From the NCBI RefSeq assembly GCF_021602025.1, contig NZ_BQHW01000005.1, positions 276,181 to 340,180 of the forward strand: a DNA stretch of 64,000 bases, written 5' to 3'. Origin of the DNA: Pseudomonas ceruminis. GTDB taxonomy: Bacteria; Pseudomonadota; Gammaproteobacteria; Pseudomonadales; Pseudomonadaceae. Below the pieces are notes generated by a model, which was not told the origin of the DNA, ran no database searches, and was given only the letters and a program-made list of their open reading frames with translations. Below are positions 40,781-49,805 of the stretch, one piece after another. Both the position numbers and the translations under genes were made by a program. The stretch's first letter is position 1. The number at the start of each line of letters is the position of its first letter.

Positions 40781-42346
40781 TCAGGCTTTATTCAAATACA
40801 TCCGCGTGGTCAGCAAATACACCGGCAACCCCGACACCACGATCAACAACGCCGCATAGGGCGCCGCCGCCGCAAACTCGACGTTGGCCGTATGCGCCCA
40901 GACTTCGGTTGCGAGGGTGGTCATACCCGTCGGGCTGAGCAGCAGGGTTGCGGTCAGCTCCTTCATGGCATCAAGGAACACCAGCGCAAACGCCGCCGCC
41001 AGCGCCGGGAAGATGATCGGCAAGGTTACCCGGCAGAACGCCGCAAAGCTGCTGGCTCCCAAGGTACGGGCCGCTTCTTCGAGGGTTGGCGATGCCTTGT
41101 TCAGTGCAGTGCGTACCGGCGCTTGTGCCAGTGGCAGGAACAGCAGCGCATATGCCAGCAGCAAAAGTGCGGTGGTCTGGTACAGCGCCGGCACGTAGTG
41201 CAGCGAGAACACCACCAGGGTCAGCGCGATCACCAGGCCGGGCAGGGCGTGCAGCAGGTACGGCAGGCGCTCGGCCCAGATCGCCAGGCGGCCTTTGTAG
41301 CGCACCACCAGGAAGCTGACCGGTAGTGCCAGCAGCACGCAGAAGCCTGCGCCACCCAGCGACACCGACAGCGAAGTCAGTAGTGCCTTACTGATCGCCG
41401 CCACCGGGAAGGCGGCTGACGAACCCACGCTCAGCCAATAACCCAGCATGGCCAGAGGAATGCCGCTGCCGAGAATCGCCAGGCCCAGGCAGAACAGTTG
41501 CGCCAACGGCATCCAGCCACGCAGGCGCACGGGCTGCCCACGGCGTGCCACGCCCTGGCCGATACGTACATGGCGGGCCTTGCCGCGCACGCGCATTTCC
41601 AGCCAGAGCATGGTCAGGCACATCGCCAACAGCACCGCCGACAGCATGGCGGCGTTGGCGTTGCTAAATTCCAGTTCGAACTGCTGGTAGATTGCCGTGG
41701 TGAAGGTCTGCAGGCCAAGGATCGACAGAGCGCCGAACTCCACCAGCATGTGCAGGGCGATCAGCAATGCGCCACCCAGCATCGACGGCCACAGCAGCGG
41801 CAGGGTGACCTTGGTGAATACGCCCCATCGGCTGCAGCCCAGCGTACGTGCCGACTCTTCAAGCGAAGTGTCGAGGTTACGCAGGGTGGCAGCTACCGGC
41901 AGGAATATCAGCGGGTACTTGGACAGCGCCATGACCAAGATCGCGCCGCCCAGTCCTTCGAAATCCGAGCTCAGCGACACCCAGGTGAAGCTGCTGACGA
42001 ACGACGGCACGGCAAAGGGCAGGCACAGCACCACGCCCCACAGCCGGCGGCCCGGCAGGTTGCTGCGTTCCAGCAACCAGGCCAGGGCCAGGCCAACGAC
42101 CATGCATGCCAGCGTCACGCCGACCATCAGCATCAGGGTATTGCGCATCAAGCCCCAGACGAACGGGCGCCAAAGCAGGTGCAGGGCTTCGCGCCAGCCG
42201 GCCTCCCAGGCTTTCATGGCGACGTACAGCAGCGGCAGCAGGCTCATCGCCACCAGAAACAGCACAGGCAGCACCACCCAAATGGAGGGGCGCTTGCGGC
42301 GCGGTACGAAGCGTACCGGCACCGGCTCGGACAGGGCAGCAGTCAT
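40781..42346 (-). CDS. Iron(III) ABC transporter permease (FbpB/SfuB type)
   Basis: 521 residues with about twelve membrane segments. It contains two fused binding-protein-dependent permease halves, each with an EAA-type loop (EESARTLGCSRWGVFTKVTLP; EEAARTLGASSFAAF). This tandem arrangement is typical of FbpB/SfuB permeases for ferric ions. It overlaps the binding-protein gene by one base, and an ATPase gene is not present in this window. Its 3' end is the donor-like sequence for the remnant at 40239-40355. Confidence 0.9.
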   Translation of the reverse strand: MTAALSEPVPVRFVPRRKRPSIWVVLPVLFLVAMSLLPLLYVAMKAWEAGWREALHLLWRPFVWGLMRNTLMLMVGVTLACMVVGLALAWLLERSNLPGRRLWGVVLCLPFAVPSFVSSFTWVSLSSDFEGLGGAILVMALSKYPLIFLPVAATLRNLDTSLEESARTLGCSRWGVFTKVTLPLLWPSMLGGALLIALHMLVEFGALSILGLQTFTTAIYQQFELEFSNANAAMLSAVLLAMCLTMLWLEMRVRGKARHVRIGQGVARRGQPVRLRGWMPLAQLFCLGLAILGSGIPLAMLGYWLSVGSSAAFPVAAISKALLTSLSVSLGGAGFCVLLALPVSFLVVRYKGRLAIWAERLPYLLHALPGLVIALTLVVFSLHYVPALYQTTALLLLAYALLFLPLAQAPVRTALNKASPTLEEAARTLGASSFAAFCRVTLPIIFPALAAAFALVFLDAMKELTATLLLSPTGMTTLATEVWAHTANVEFAAAAPYAALLIVVSGLPVYLLTTRMYLNKA

Positions 42347-43359
42347 CAGAGCAGGCCGACCTCGCGTTCAAGCTCCAGCGCTTCCTCGGCATTGCCCAGG
42401 TCGGCCGGGGAAATCTTCGGCGGGCGCAGCTCTTCGAATGGCTTAAGGCCACGGTCAGAGACCATACCCTTGTGCAGCGGGTACTCGGCGGTGGTCTGGG
42501 TAATCACGCGCTGGCCTTCTTCACTGGCCATCCAGTTGAGCAGGGCTTGGGCTTGCTTCGGATGTTTGCTGGCCTTGACCGCCGCGGCGCCGGAGATCGT
42601 CACCAGGCCACCGGCATCGCCATCGGCCAGGTAATACAGTTTGGAATCCAGTTTGCCGCGCTCGCGCTCCAGGGCGTACCAGTAGTAGTTGTTCACCAGT
42701 ACGGCGGCGACTTCGCCTTTCTCCACGGCCTTTAGTGCGACCATGTTGTTGGTGTAGGTCTTGCCGAAGGCTTTGAGGCCGGTGAGCCACTCTTCGGCAG
42801 CGTCACGCCCGTGCATCTTGAGGATGGCCACGGCTTGTTCCTGGAAGGCGCCACTGGTAGGCACGAAGCCGACCTTGCCATCCCACTCGGGGTCAGCGAA
42901 GTCCATGACCGATTGCGGCAGGTCTTTCTCGTCGATCTTCTTCGGGTTGAACACCACGACGCGGGTGCGGGCGGTGACGCCCATCCATGTGCCGTTGGCC
43001 GCGACGTATTCCTTGGGCAGCATGTTCAGCGTGGCGTCATCGATCTTTGCCAGCAGGCCCAGCTCACCCAGGTTGTTCAGCGGTGGGGACTCTTCGGTAT
43101 AGATGATGTCGGCCGGCGAGCGGTCGCCTTCCTCGATGATCTGGCTGGCCAGCTGGTTGCTGCTGCCCTTGCGGATATTGATGTGGATGCCGGTCTTGGC
43201 CTCGTAGGCCTTGGCGATGGCTTCGCCGATTTCCTTGTGCTGACCGTTGTACATGGTCAGGGTGACCGGGTCGTCTGCCATGGCGGCCGGAGCGCCGATC
43301 ACCAGGCTCAGAACAGCGGCGGCCAGGGTGCGCATCAGCGGTTGCGGACGGATCGTCAT
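42346..43359 (-). CDS. Iron(III)-binding periplasmic protein (FbpA type)
   Basis: 337 residues. A signal peptide is clear (LAAAVLSLVIGAPAAMA-D). The mature protein starts DPVTLTMYNGQHKEIGEAIA, typical of FbpA/AfuA ferric-binding proteins. The paired tyrosines in NNYYWYALERE are candidates for iron ligands. GAGGAAG sits 7 nt upstream of ATG 43359. It heads the operon with the permease and would deliver ferric iron to it. Confidence 0.9.
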   Translation of the reverse strand: MTIRPQPLMRTLAAAVLSLVIGAPAAMADDPVTLTMYNGQHKEIGEAIAKAYEAKTGIHINIRKGSSNQLASQIIEEGDRSPADIIYTEESPPLNNLGELGLLAKIDDATLNMLPKEYVAANGTWMGVTARTRVVVFNPKKIDEKDLPQSVMDFADPEWDGKVGFVPTSGAFQEQAVAILKMHGRDAAEEWLTGLKAFGKTYTNNMVALKAVEKGEVAAVLVNNYYWYALERERGKLDSKLYYLADGDAGGLVTISGAAAVKASKHPKQAQALLNWMASEEGQRVITQTTAEYPLHKGMVSDRGLKPFEELRPPKISPADLGNAEEALELEREVGLL

Positions 43360-43510
43360 GCGGGTACTTCCTCGCTTACGGCTACATATTTGGAAACAAT
43401 GGTAAACGAAATCGTTTCTCAAGTGGCCGGGTGAGGAGAAATTCATGGGCAGACCATTGTCGAGGCGTCTGGCCATGGCGGGGAGGGCACCGCAAAAATT
43501 GCAGGCAAGA

Positions 43511-43540
43511 AAAAACCCACTAGCAAGCTAGTGGGTTTTT
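43511..43540 (-). terminator. Terminator after the tRNA-Leu genes
   Basis: AAAAACCCACTAGC-AA-GCTAGTGGGTTTTT is a perfect 14-bp inverted repeat with T-runs on both strands. It lies 3 bp from the tRNA 3' end on the minus strand. Confidence 0.92.
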
Positions 43541-43543
43541 GTA

Positions 43544-43630
43544 TGGTGCCCAGGAGAAGACTCGAACTTCCACGACCGTTAAGTCACTGATACCTGAAAC
43601 CAGCGCGTCTACCAATTCCGCCACCTGGGC
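43544..43630 (-). tRNA. tRNA-Leu(CAG), copy 2 of the pair
   Basis: 87 nt on the minus strand, CCA encoded. Acceptor GCCCAGG pairs with CCTGGGC; the anticodon arm is CTGGT-TTCAGGT-ATCAG with anticodon CAG; the long variable arm is GAC-TTAACG-GTC. It reads CUG, the most used leucine codon in this genome. It differs from its neighbour by a paired change in the variable arm. Confidence 0.96.
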
Positions 43631-43717
43631 AAAGCTTTACATCATCTGGTGAAGGCGACTATCGTTCGCTTCACACAGTAGTAACAGATCCTTGGTCATC
43701 TATTACTTGAAAATACT

Positions 43718-43804
43718 TGGTGCCCAGGAGAAGACTCGAACTTCCACGGCCGTTAAGCCACTGATACCTGAAACCAGCGCGTCTACCAATTCCGCCACCT
43801 GGGC
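43718..43804 (-). tRNA. tRNA-Leu(CAG), copy 1 of the pair
   Basis: 87 nt on the minus strand, CCA encoded, same anticodon loop TTCAGGT (CAG). The variable arm is GGC-TTAACG-GCC. It lies upstream of the other copy in the direction of transcription, 87 bp away, and both are likely cut from one transcript that ends at the 43511 terminator. Confidence 0.96.
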
Positions 43805-44075
43805 ACACATTCGAGACTACAAGATGCTTTACAGCGCCCTTCATCTCTACTACAACTTCGGGGTTGTCCGTCGTTGTGGTGCGCACTATACGGACGCTCC
43901 CGAGGGCTGTAAAGCCCCCAACCCAAAAAAAATTCAAAAAATTCAACTTGTTGATTCCACACGCCTATTGCTGCTTGCCGGACATGCTGCTGGGGCTGTC
44001 CAAGCCTGACATTTCCGGTTTCAATAGGCCTATGCCAGAATTCATATCTATATACCCCAAGGTGAACCCCTTCTG

Positions 44076-46655
44076 ATGGCCGATTGGCAATCCCTCGATC
44101 CCGAGGCCGCTCGCGAAGCGGAAAAATACGAAAACCCTATCCCCAGCCGTGAGCTGATCCTGCAGCGCCTCGCCGACCGTGGCGAACCGGCCGCACGCGA
44201 GGAGCTGGCGGCCGAGTTCGGTCTTTATGAAGAAGACCAGATCGAAGCCCTGCGCCGTCGCCTGCGGGCCATGGAGCGTGACGGCCAGCTTATCTATACC
44301 CGGCGCGGCACCTATGCCCCGGTAGACAAGCTGGACCTGATCTGCGGCCGTGTCTCTGGCCACCGCGATGGTTTTGGCTTCCTTATCCCTGACGACGGCA
44401 GTGACGACCTGTTCCTCAGCCCCTCGCAGATGCGCCTGGTGTTTGATGGCGACCGCGCCTTGGCCCGTGTTTCCGGGGTCGACCGCCGTGGCCGCCGTGA
44501 AGGTGTGCTGGTCGAAGTCATCTCACGTGCCCACGAAAGCGTGGTCGGCCGCTACTTCGAAGAAGGTGGCATCGGCTATGTGACGCCGGACAACCCGAAG
44601 ATCCAGCAGGAAGTGCTGGTGACCGCTGGTCGTAACGGCGGGGCCAAGATCGGTCAGTTCGTCGAGATCAAGATCACCCACTGGCCAACCCCGCGCTTCC
44701 AGCCCCAGGGCGATGTGGTCGAAGTGATCGGCAATTACATGGCGCCGGGCATGGAGATCGACGTTGCCCTGCGCAGCTATGACATCCCCCACGTCTGGCC
44801 CAAGGACGTGATCAAGGAAGCGCGCAAGTTCCGCTCTGAAGTCGAGGAGAAGGACAAGGAAAAGCGTATTGACCTGCGCCATCTGCCGTTCGTCACCATC
44901 GACGGCGAGGACGCCCGCGACTTCGACGACGCCGTCTATTGCGAGCCGCTGGGCAAGCTGCGCCTGTTCTCCGGTGGTTGGCGCCTGTATGTGGCCATTG
45001 CCGACGTGTCCAGCTATGTGCGCCTGGGCTCGGCCCTGGATGTCGAGGCTCAGCAGCGCGGCAACTCGGTGTACTTCCCCGAGCGTGTGGTGCCGATGCT
45101 CCCTGAGGAGCTGTCCAACGGCCTGTGCTCGCTGAACCCGCATGTCGATCGCCTGGCCATGGTCTGCGAAATGACCATCAACAAGGCCGGCCAGATGGTC
45201 GACTACCAGTTCTACGAAGGGGTGATCCATTCCCATGCCCGCCTGACCTACAACAAGGTCAGCAGCATGCTCGAGCATGCCCGCACCCGTGAAGGCAAGG
45301 CACTGCGCGAGGAGTACAACGAGGTCCTGCCGGACCTGAAAAACTTGTACAACCTCTACAAGGTGCTGGTGGATGCCCGTCATGCCCGTGGTGCCATCGA
45401 CTTCGAAACGCAGGAAACCCGCATCATTTTTGGCGACGACCGCAAGATCGCGGAAATCCGCCCGACCGTGCGCAACGATGCCCACAAACTGATCGAGGAA
45501 TGCATGCTGGCGGCCAACGTCGCCACCGCCGAATTCCTGCACAAGCACGGTGTGCCAGCCCTGTACCGCGTGCACGACGGCCCGCCGCCGGAGCGCCTGG
45601 AAAAACTGCGCGCCTTCCTCGGTGAGCTGGGCTTGACCCTGCACAAGGGCAAGGACCCGTCGCCGAAGGACTACCAGGCCCTGTTGGCAAGCATTGCCGA
45701 GCGCCCGGACTTCCACCTGATCCAGACGGTGATGCTGCGCTCCCTGAGCCAGGCGGTGTACAGCACCGACAACAACGGCCACTTCGGCCTGAACTACGAG
45801 GCCTACACCCACTTCACCTCGCCGATCCGTCGTTACCCCGACCTGCTGGTGCACCGCGCCATCCGCAGCATCATCCGGTCCAAGGTCGATACCCCGCACG
45901 TCAAGCGTGCCGGCGCCATGAGCATCCCCAAGGCGCGCATCTATCCGTACGACGTGAACACCCTCGACCAGCTCGGCGAACAGTGCTCGATGACCGAGCG
46001 CCGTGCCGACGAGGCCACCCGCGACGTGGTCAACTGGCTCAAGTGCGAGTACATGAAGGACCGCGTGGGCGAGACCTTCCCGGGTGTGATCACTGCGGTG
46101 ACCGGTTTTGGCCTGTTCGTCGAACTGACCGATATTTATGTGGAAGGCCTGGTGCACGTCAGTGCGCTGCCCGGTGACTACTACCACTTCGACCCCGTGC
46201 ACCACCGCCTGTCGGGTGAGCGTACCGGGCGCAGCTTCCGCCTGGGCGATACCATCGAGGTCAAGGTCATGCGGGTCGACCTCGACGAACGCAAGATCGA
46301 CTTCGAGGTGTCCGAGCAGCAGCTTGCCGCCCCGGTCGGCCGCAAGGGGCGTGGTGCGGCGCCGGCCACCGAGAAAGGTGAGCAGCCGCCTGTGGTCGAG
46401 GCCAAGGCCACGCCCAAGCCACGCAGCCGCAAGAGCGAAACCGCCGAGGCGTACTTCCCGAAAGACGCCGTGCAGCGTAACGCTGAAGTGCGCAAAAGCC
46501 GCGAGATGAAAAAGGCGCTGATGAGCGAGGCGCGCACTGGCGGGCATTCCAGCAGCAAGTCGGACAAAGGCGGCAAGGCGTCCGGCAAACCGACCAAGCA
46601 CCGTAAAGGCCCGCCGAAATCCGGCGCGCCACGTAAAAGCAAGAGCAAGTCATGA
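44076..46655 (+). CDS. rnr: Ribonuclease R
   Basis: 859 residues. It is a processive 3'-5' exoribonuclease that digests structured RNA and helps ribosome and mRNA quality control. An N-terminal helix-turn-helix (about 20-75), two cold-shock-like domains, the RNB catalytic domain with DGEDARDFDDAVYCE (acidic metal ligands) and a C-terminal S1 domain (GETFPGVITAVTGFGLFVEL) are visible. A Lys/Ser/Gly-rich tail closes it. It overlaps rlmB by 4 bp. Confidence 0.96.
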   Translation: MADWQSLDPEAAREAEKYENPIPSRELILQRLADRGEPAAREELAAEFGLYEEDQIEALRRRLRAMERDGQLIYTRRGTYAPVDKLDLICGRVSGHRDGFGFLIPDDGSDDLFLSPSQMRLVFDGDRALARVSGVDRRGRREGVLVEVISRAHESVVGRYFEEGGIGYVTPDNPKIQQEVLVTAGRNGGAKIGQFVEIKITHWPTPRFQPQGDVVEVIGNYMAPGMEIDVALRSYDIPHVWPKDVIKEARKFRSEVEEKDKEKRIDLRHLPFVTIDGEDARDFDDAVYCEPLGKLRLFSGGWRLYVAIADVSSYVRLGSALDVEAQQRGNSVYFPERVVPMLPEELSNGLCSLNPHVDRLAMVCEMTINKAGQMVDYQFYEGVIHSHARLTYNKVSSMLEHARTREGKALREEYNEVLPDLKNLYNLYKVLVDARHARGAIDFETQETRIIFGDDRKIAEIRPTVRNDAHKLIEECMLAANVATAEFLHKHGVPALYRVHDGPPPERLEKLRAFLGELGLTLHKGKDPSPKDYQALLASIAERPDFHLIQTVMLRSLSQAVYSTDNNGHFGLNYEAYTHFTSPIRRYPDLLVHRAIRSIIRSKVDTPHVKRAGAMSIPKARIYPYDVNTLDQLGEQCSMTERRADEATRDVVNWLKCEYMKDRVGETFPGVITAVTGFGLFVELTDIYVEGLVHVSALPGDYYHFDPVHHRLSGERTGRSFRLGDTIEVKVMRVDLDERKIDFEVSEQQLAAPVGRKGRGAAPATEKGEQPPVVEAKATPKPRSRKSETAEAYFPKDAVQRNAEVRKSREMKKALMSEARTGGHSSSKSDKGGKASGKPTKHRKGPPKSGAPRKSKSKS

Positions 46656-47398
46656 GTCAGTTGGAAAAGATCTACGGCGTGCACGCCGTGCAGGCGCTGT
46701 TGCAGCACCATCCTAAGCGGGTCAAGCAGATCTGGCTGTCGGAAGGGCGCAGCGAGCCGCGCATCCAGGCGTTGCTGGCACTGGCGGCAGAAAACCGCAT
46801 AGCGGTAGGCCAGGCCGAGCGCCGTGAGCTGGATGCCTGGGTCGAAGGTGTGCACCAGGGCGTGGTTGCCGAGGTCAGCCCCAGCCAGGTATGGGGCGAG
46901 CTGATGCTCGAGGAACTGCTCGAGCGCACCGAAACCCCGCCGCTGATCCTGGTGCTGGACGGTGTTACCGACCCGCACAACCTGGGTGCCTGCCTGCGCA
47001 CCGCCGATGCCGCAGGTGCCACGGCGGTGGTGGTGCCCAAGGACAAGTCGGCCACCCTGACGCCGGTCGTGCGCAAGGTGGCCTGTGGTGCGGCGGAAGT
47101 GATTCCGCTGGTGGCCGTGACCAACCTTGCTCGCACCCTGGAAAAACTCCAGCAGCGCGGCCTGTGGGTGGTCGGCACCGCCGGCGAGGCCGAGCAGGAA
47201 ATCTACCAGCAGGACCTGACCGGGCCACTGGTGATGATCATGGGTGCAGAAGGCAAGGGCATGCGCCGGCTGACCCGCGAGCACTGTGATTTCCTGGTCA
47301 AGTTGCCGATGTCCGGTAGTGTCAGCAGCCTGAACGTGTCGGTGGCGACAGGGGTTTGCCTGTTCGAGGCAGTGCGCCAGCGTCAGGCCAAGCGCTGA
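46652..47398 (+). CDS. rlmB: 23S rRNA (guanosine-2'-O-)-methyltransferase RlmB
   Basis: 248 residues. It 2'-O-methylates G2251 (E. coli numbering) in the peptidyl-transferase loop. An N-terminal L30e-like domain (YGVHAVQALLQHHPKRVKQI) is followed by the SPOUT trefoil knot: DGVTDPHNLGACLRTADAAG, MGAEGKGMRRL and the final LPMSGSVSSLNVSVATGVCL. The ATGA overlap couples it to rnr. Confidence 0.96.
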   Translation: MSQLEKIYGVHAVQALLQHHPKRVKQIWLSEGRSEPRIQALLALAAENRIAVGQAERRELDAWVEGVHQGVVAEVSPSQVWGELMLEELLERTETPPLILVLDGVTDPHNLGACLRTADAAGATAVVVPKDKSATLTPVVRKVACGAAEVIPLVAVTNLARTLEKLQQRGLWVVGTAGEAEQEIYQQDLTGPLVMIMGAEGKGMRRLTREHCDFLVKLPMSGSVSSLNVSVATGVCLFEAVRQRQAKR

Positions 47399-47644
47399 CC
47401 TTTCGCGTGTAGCGGGCCTGTCGCCGGCTTGCCGCCGACGGGGCCCGCCCAGGTATTAAAGTGTTTCCGGCTGTTCAAATAATCGCCAATCACCTTGCTT
47501 GTCAGGCACGCCTTCTCTACAATTGCGCCCCTTGCCGAGCTGGCAGGCGCTGATGTGCCTCCCCTCCATGGCAAGACATACAGTGTCATTCACTCCTTGT
47601 CTGACCAGATTCGCTGGCAGACTACTAACCCGTAAGGAGCATTC

Positions 47645-48070
47645 ATGCGTCATTACGAAATCATCTTCCTGGTTCACCCGGACCAGAGCGAGCAAGTCGG
47701 CGGCATGGTTGAGCGTTACACCAAGCTGATCGAAGAAGATGGTGGCAAAATCCACCGCCTGGAAGACTGGGGCCGTCGTCAACTGGCCTACGCAATCAAC
47801 AATGTTCACAAGGCTCACTACGTGATGCTGAACGTTGAGTGCACCGGCAAGGCCCTGGCCGAGCTGGAAGACAACTTCCGCTACAACGATGCCGTGATCC
47901 GTAACCTCGTCATCCGTCGCGACGAAGCCGTAACCGGTCAGTCCGAGATGCTGAAGGCCGAAGAGAACCGCAGCGAGCGCCGTGAGCGTCGTGAGCGTCC
48001 TGAGCATGCTGACTCCGCCGAAGGCGATGACAGCAATGACAGCGACTCCAGCGATAACGCTGACGAGTAA
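47645..48070 (+). CDS. rpsF: 30S ribosomal protein S6
   Basis: 141 residues. It binds 16S rRNA with S18. [18 protein letters not shown] and the ferredoxin-like fold are standard; the tail is an acidic Glu/Asp/Ser run, the region that RimK-type ligases extend in pseudomonads. TAAGGAGC lies 7 nt upstream. A CCAG/CTGG hairpin just before that site (about 47605-47620) might be a leader control element, but I could not match it firmly to the S6:S18 motif. First gene of rpsF-rpsR-(YybS)-rplI. Confidence 0.97.
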   Translation: MRHYEIIFLVHPDQSEQVGGMVERYTKLIEEDGGKIHRLEDWGRRQLAYAINNVHKAHYVMLNVECTGKALAELEDNFRYNDAVIRNLVIRRDEAVTGQSEMLKAEENRSERRERRERPEHADSAEGDDSNDSDSSDNADE

Positions 48071-48098
48071 TCCACGGACCTTTTGAGGAGCCTATTAC

Positions 48099-48329
48099 AT
48101 GGCACGTTTCTTCCGTCGTCGTAAATTCTGCCGCTTCACTGCTGAAGACGTGAAAGAGATCGACTTCAAAGATCTCAACACCCTGAAAGCTTACGTATCC
48201 GAAACCGGCAAGATCGTTCCAAGCCGTATCACCGGTACCAAAGCTCGTTATCAGCGTCAGCTGGCTACCGCTATCAAGCGCGCCCGCTTCCTGGCCCTGC
48301 TGCCCTACACCGACAGCCACGGCCGCTGA
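48099..48329 (+). CDS. rpsR: 30S ribosomal protein S18
   Basis: 76 residues. It partners S6 on the platform of the small subunit. [20 protein letters not shown] and the end [14 protein letters not shown] are invariant features. It follows rpsF by 28 bp with its own TTGAGGAG site. Confidence 0.97.
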   Translation: MARFFRRRKFCRFTAEDVKEIDFKDLNTLKAYVSETGKIVPSRITGTKARYQRQLATAIKRARFLALLPYTDSHGR

Positions 48330-48362
48330 GACCGGGTCGTCGACAAGTAGTAAGGGATAAGC

Positions 48363-49226
48363 ATGCGAGCGTTGGCTGATTTCATCATGCGCGGTCGTGT
48401 GCAGGCCACCCTGGTGGTGGTCGTGAGTGCAGTGTTACCGCTGCTGTTCTGGTTGAGTGCCGCTGCCGGGAGCCTCGTGCTTCTGCGGCGCGGGTTCAAG
48501 GACGCTTCAATGGTTATCGCCATCGGCCTTTTGCCGGCGGTGGTGATCTGGAGCTTTGGCGATCCGAGCACCTTGCTGGTGCTGTTGGGAACGCTGGGGC
48601 TGGCCGCCTTGCTGCGTGCCGGGCATTCCTGGAGCCGGGTGTTGTTGTCCAGTGTTGTGTTGGGGTTGGTCTACAGCCTCATCCTGGACGCGGTGCTGCG
48701 CGACACCTTCGAGGTGCTGGCAAAGGCGCTTTCCGAAGCGCTGCCGCAGGTCGAAGGCAAGCCGGTAATCCCCGGTGAGCTGATCGGCCCTGTGCTGGTT
48801 GCTTCCACAGCGGTAATGCTGCAGTTGTTCAGCGTGCTGGCGTTGATGCTGGCGCGTTATTGGCAGGCTGCGTTGTACAACCCTGGAGGCTTCGGTCGCG
48901 AGTTTCGTGAACTGAAGTTGCCGCGGGTGGTCATGCTGGTCCTGGTTGCCGCGATGGTGTTGGGCCCGTTCATCGGTCCGCAGTTCATCGTCCTGGCGTC
49001 AGCGTCCAGCCTGGTGCTCGTCCTGGCCGGCATCGCCTTGATGCATGGGCTGGTGGCCCAGGGCCGACTGGCCGGGTTCTGGCTGGTGGGCATGTACGTG
49101 ACGTTGCCGCTGATCATGCAGCTGATTTATCCGTTACTCGTGGTTTTGGCCATTGTCGACAGCCTGATTGATTTTCGCGGTCGCAAGTCCCCTGAGGGGA
49201 ATGACTCCGCGAACGGTGAAGGTTAA
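48363..49226 (+). CDS. DUF2232/YybS-like membrane protein
   Basis: 287 residues with eight or so membrane segments and no soluble domain. It lies between rpsR and rplI, where pseudomonads usually carry such a gene. The hydrophobic pattern fits the DUF2232 (YybS) group. Role unknown; because it sits within a ribosomal operon its expression probably follows growth rate. Confidence 0.7.
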   Translation: MRALADFIMRGRVQATLVVVVSAVLPLLFWLSAAAGSLVLLRRGFKDASMVIAIGLLPAVVIWSFGDPSTLLVLLGTLGLAALLRAGHSWSRVLLSSVVLGLVYSLILDAVLRDTFEVLAKALSEALPQVEGKPVIPGELIGPVLVASTAVMLQLFSVLALMLARYWQAALYNPGGFGREFRELKLPRVVMLVLVAAMVLGPFIGPQFIVLASASSLVLVLAGIALMHGLVAQGRLAGFWLVGMYVTLPLIMQLIYPLLVVLAIVDSLIDFRGRKSPEGNDSANGEG

Positions 49227-49246
49227 AAGTTAAGAGGTTTTACCAA

Positions 49247-49693
49247 ATGGAACTGATCCTGCTGGAAAAAGTCGCCAACCTGGGCAACCTGGGCGACAAA
49301 GTAAAGGTTAAGGCTGGTTACGGCCGTAACTTCCTGCTGCCATTCGGCAAGGCCACCGTTGCCAACGCCGCCAACCTGGCTGCGTTCGAAGAGCGTCGCG
49401 CCGAGCTGGAAAAAGCAGCTGCTGACCGTAAAGCTTCGGCTGAAAGCCGTGCTGCCCAACTGGCCGAGCTGGAAGTGACCATCACTGCCACCGCTGGCGA
49501 CGAAGGCAAGCTGTTCGGTTCGATCGGCACCCACGACATCGCTGACGCCCTGACCGCCTCCGGCGTTGAAGTGGCCAAGGCTGAAGTTCGTCTGCCGAAC
49601 GGCACCATCCGTCAAGTTGGCGAATACGACGTAGCCGTGCACCTGCACAGCGACGTTGAAGCCACCGTACGTGTGGTCGTCGTAGCTGCCTAA
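49247..49693 (+). CDS. rplI: 50S ribosomal protein L9
   Basis: 148 residues. [22 protein letters not shown] is the N-terminal RNA-binding domain; a long connecting helix rich in Ala/Glu/Arg and a C-terminal domain follow. It helps keep the reading frame during translation. AAGAGGT upstream serves as ribosome-binding site. Confidence 0.97.
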   Translation: MELILLEKVANLGNLGDKVKVKAGYGRNFLLPFGKATVANAANLAAFEERRAELEKAAADRKASAESRAAQLAELEVTITATAGDEGKLFGSIGTHDIADALTASGVEVAKAEVRLPNGTIRQVGEYDVAVHLHSDVEATVRVVVVAA

Positions 49694-49805
49694 GCTGCGC
49701 TGACTGGCTAGCCCCTGGCGGGCTTGCCGGTTAACATCGGGCACGTCCTGTTCTTTACAGGCCGTGCCCTTTGTCTTTTTCATCCTCCAGAATTCTTTCG
49801 TGGCC

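Noticed and set aside
40712-41326. A 204-codon plus-strand open frame over the permease 3' end
   Set aside because: Gln/Arg-rich shadow composition, antisense to a clear permease gene and its terminator.
43692-44009. A 105-codon plus-strand open frame across the tRNA-Leu gene
   Set aside because: It overlaps a full tRNA on the other strand and has no ribosome-binding site.
44523-46601. A 692-codon minus-strand open frame opposite rnr
   Set aside because: Antisense shadow of a conserved ribonuclease gene.
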